From assembly GCA_023142645.1 (NCBI GenBank), contig JAGLJE010000028.1:1-13402 (forward strand): a stretch of 13,402 nt of DNA. Reading direction: 5' to 3'. The notes below the pieces were generated by a model. The model did no database searches. It was not told the DNA's origin and saw nothing but the letters and a program-made list of their open reading frames with translations. Position numbers and translations under genes: made by a program. Positions 12,344-13,402 of this stretch are shown here, in pieces. The DNA is from Candidatus Altimarinota bacterium (lineage in GTDB: Bacteria > Patescibacteriota > Gracilibacteria > JAHISY01). The stretch's first letter is position 1, and every line of letters begins with the position of its first letter.

Positions 12344-13402
12344 ATGGCTGAAACTCCAAATAAAATCTCGAATCCGACTCTTCCGCATTCAGAATTGGCG
12401 CGGGAAATTGCAGCGCGAACGGGACATCAAGAAAAAATTTTCAGCGAAAATGAAATTCCAGAAGCGGCTGATCAAGATGTTGTTATTTTTCGATCGATTG
12501 ATGAGTTTGCAAAAATGACAGAAAAAAATGTCGATGAATGGCCTTCGCTTTTACGAAAAGATGGCAACAAAATCAAAATGCATTTCCCTCCCGGACCTGA
12601 TCAAAAAAAATTTGAGACAGTTTTAAAAAAATTCAAAAAAAAGAAAACTGAATATCTACTCAAAAATGAAGTCGTAATCACTCCCGAACAATCTGCCGAA
12701 GCTCACGAAAAAGTTGCTGAGGAAAACAGAATTAAAAATTTTCTCGACAAAAATTCCGGCTTCGAAATGGAGATTAAAAATAAAATCGACGACCTTTGCA
12801 ACGCCCCCACCGACAACTCGGAAAAAACGATTTACGAAAACACGCTATTTTTTCTCGAAATGAGTTTTCGACAATTACTCGTTTTAGATTTGAAAGCGGC
12901 GGCGAAAAAAGGAGCCGACCTTCAGAAAGTCGCCGAAGAATCAACGAAAGAATGGATTGCCGCTCTCGAAGAAATGGCAGATGGTCCGACCCTCGAATAT
13001 CACGAATTGCTGCCACAAGAAAATGAAGTCTATTCACCGGAAGCATGGAAACTCGTCAACGATCCTCAGTTCCGACAAGAGGCGGGCAAACTCGCGGAGA
13101 CTGCTACCAAAACGACAGCCAAAGCGGCAGACAAAAAAAAGTTTGTTTCTTTTTATCTCGAGCAATGGGCAGAAGTGACCGAAGATGTGAATATCGAGGG
13201 CGCGACTCGCTTTTTGAATGAATCTCACGCAACGATGATGCGAGAGGTTGGCGAGGGGCATCTCTCGTTGGATGAGTTTCGGGAAGTTTGGACGGAAATT
13301 TCGAAAAACACGGCTGCTGCCGAACTTTTGAAAACTGCTGAAAATAGCAGCGCTTCGGAAAATTTCAACGAGTGGTTAAACGACAAAGATGAAGCTCTTC
13401 TC
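12344..13402 (+). CDS. Unknown charged cytoplasmic protein, 3'-truncated by the window edge
   Basis: The frame is open from ATG 12344 to the last base (353 codons, no stop), so the gene continues beyond the window. The translation begins MAETPNKISNPTLPHSELAR and is rich in Glu, Lys and Ala, mostly helical in appearance, with no signal peptide, membrane helix or motif I recognise. The segment around FKKKKTEYLLKNEVVITPEQ and the Trp-containing helices (KEWIAALEEMADG, YLEQWAEVTEDV, FREVWTEISKN) suggest a repeated alpha-helical architecture. It lies 8 nt after the membrane protein gene and probably shares its promoter, so a cytoplasmic partner of that protein is possible. I do not assign a function. 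Confidence 0.8.
   Translation, partial: MAETPNKISNPTLPHSELAREIAARTGHQEKIFSENEIPEAADQDVVIFRSIDEFAKMTEKNVDEWPSLLRKDGNKIKMHFPPGPDQKKFETVLKKFKKKKTEYLLKNEVVITPEQSAEAHEKVAEENRIKNFLDKNSGFEMEIKNKIDDLCNAPTDNSEKTIYENTLFFLEMSFRQLLVLDLKAAAKKGADLQKVAEESTKEWIAALEEMADGPTLEYHELLPQENEVYSPEAWKLVNDPQFRQEAGKLAETATKTTAKAADKKKFVSFYLEQWAEVTEDVNIEGATRFLNESHATMMREVGEGHLSLDEFREVWTEISKNTAAAELLKTAENSSASENFNEWLNDKDEALL

Overview
The window looks like chromosome from a small-genome, host-dependent-type bacterium, most likely Patescibacteria/CPR and possibly the Peregrinibacteria side. This is inference from gene style, not a search. Supporting signs are compact genes with no visible Shine-Dalgarno sequences, several starts placed 7 nt after a TAAAAT-like -10 box (leaderless mRNAs), short divergent versions of core enzymes, a small M50 protease, A/T-rich spacers, and the standard genetic code (TGA is used as stop). 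Two tRNAs carry an encoded CCA.

Layout: (1) 1-3292: the 3' part of murD, a tiny LysW-like zinc ribbon on the minus strand, then a two-gene unit of a threonine-synthase-like PLP enzyme and an ATP-grasp protein overlapping by 8 nt. murD and the PLP gene each carry an in-frame tract of a short palindromic repeat (core TTGTCTAGTGGACAA), the most striking feature of the window. (2) 3293-4111: an isolated, apparently foreign unit with a long untranslated leader, a small secreted PEP-CTERM protein whose coding DNA holds four strong hairpins, a structured 3' end and a classic terminator. (3) 4112-5110 (minus): archaeal-type 3-dehydroquinate synthase II. (4) 5274-6942: a metallo-beta-lactamase-fold protein that has lost its metal ligands, overlapping terminator hairpins, tRNA-Arg(CCU), an MJ0936-type phosphoesterase with no normal start codon, and a GIY-YIG protein. 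(5) 6965-7495: dispersed repeats, tRNA-Ser(GGA) and rpmB (L28), all on the minus strand. (6) 7554-8464: an M50 site-2 protease, then a 250-nt spacer that appears to encode an undescribed structured RNA with its own terminator. (7) 8480-11695 (minus): carB, of the Bacteroidota/eukaryotic CAD sequence type, with a duplicated -10 box. (8) 11777-13402: a promoter, a two-helix membrane protein, and a large unknown protein that runs off the window.

The main functional themes are peptidoglycan precursor synthesis (MurD), amino-acid and aromatic precursor synthesis (PLP enzyme, DHQ synthase II), pyrimidine/arginine precursor synthesis (CarB) and translation (L28, tRNAs). The best candidates for something undescribed are the protein-compatible palindromic repeat family, the putative ncRNA at 8272-8464, and the hairpin-rich PEP-CTERM unit.
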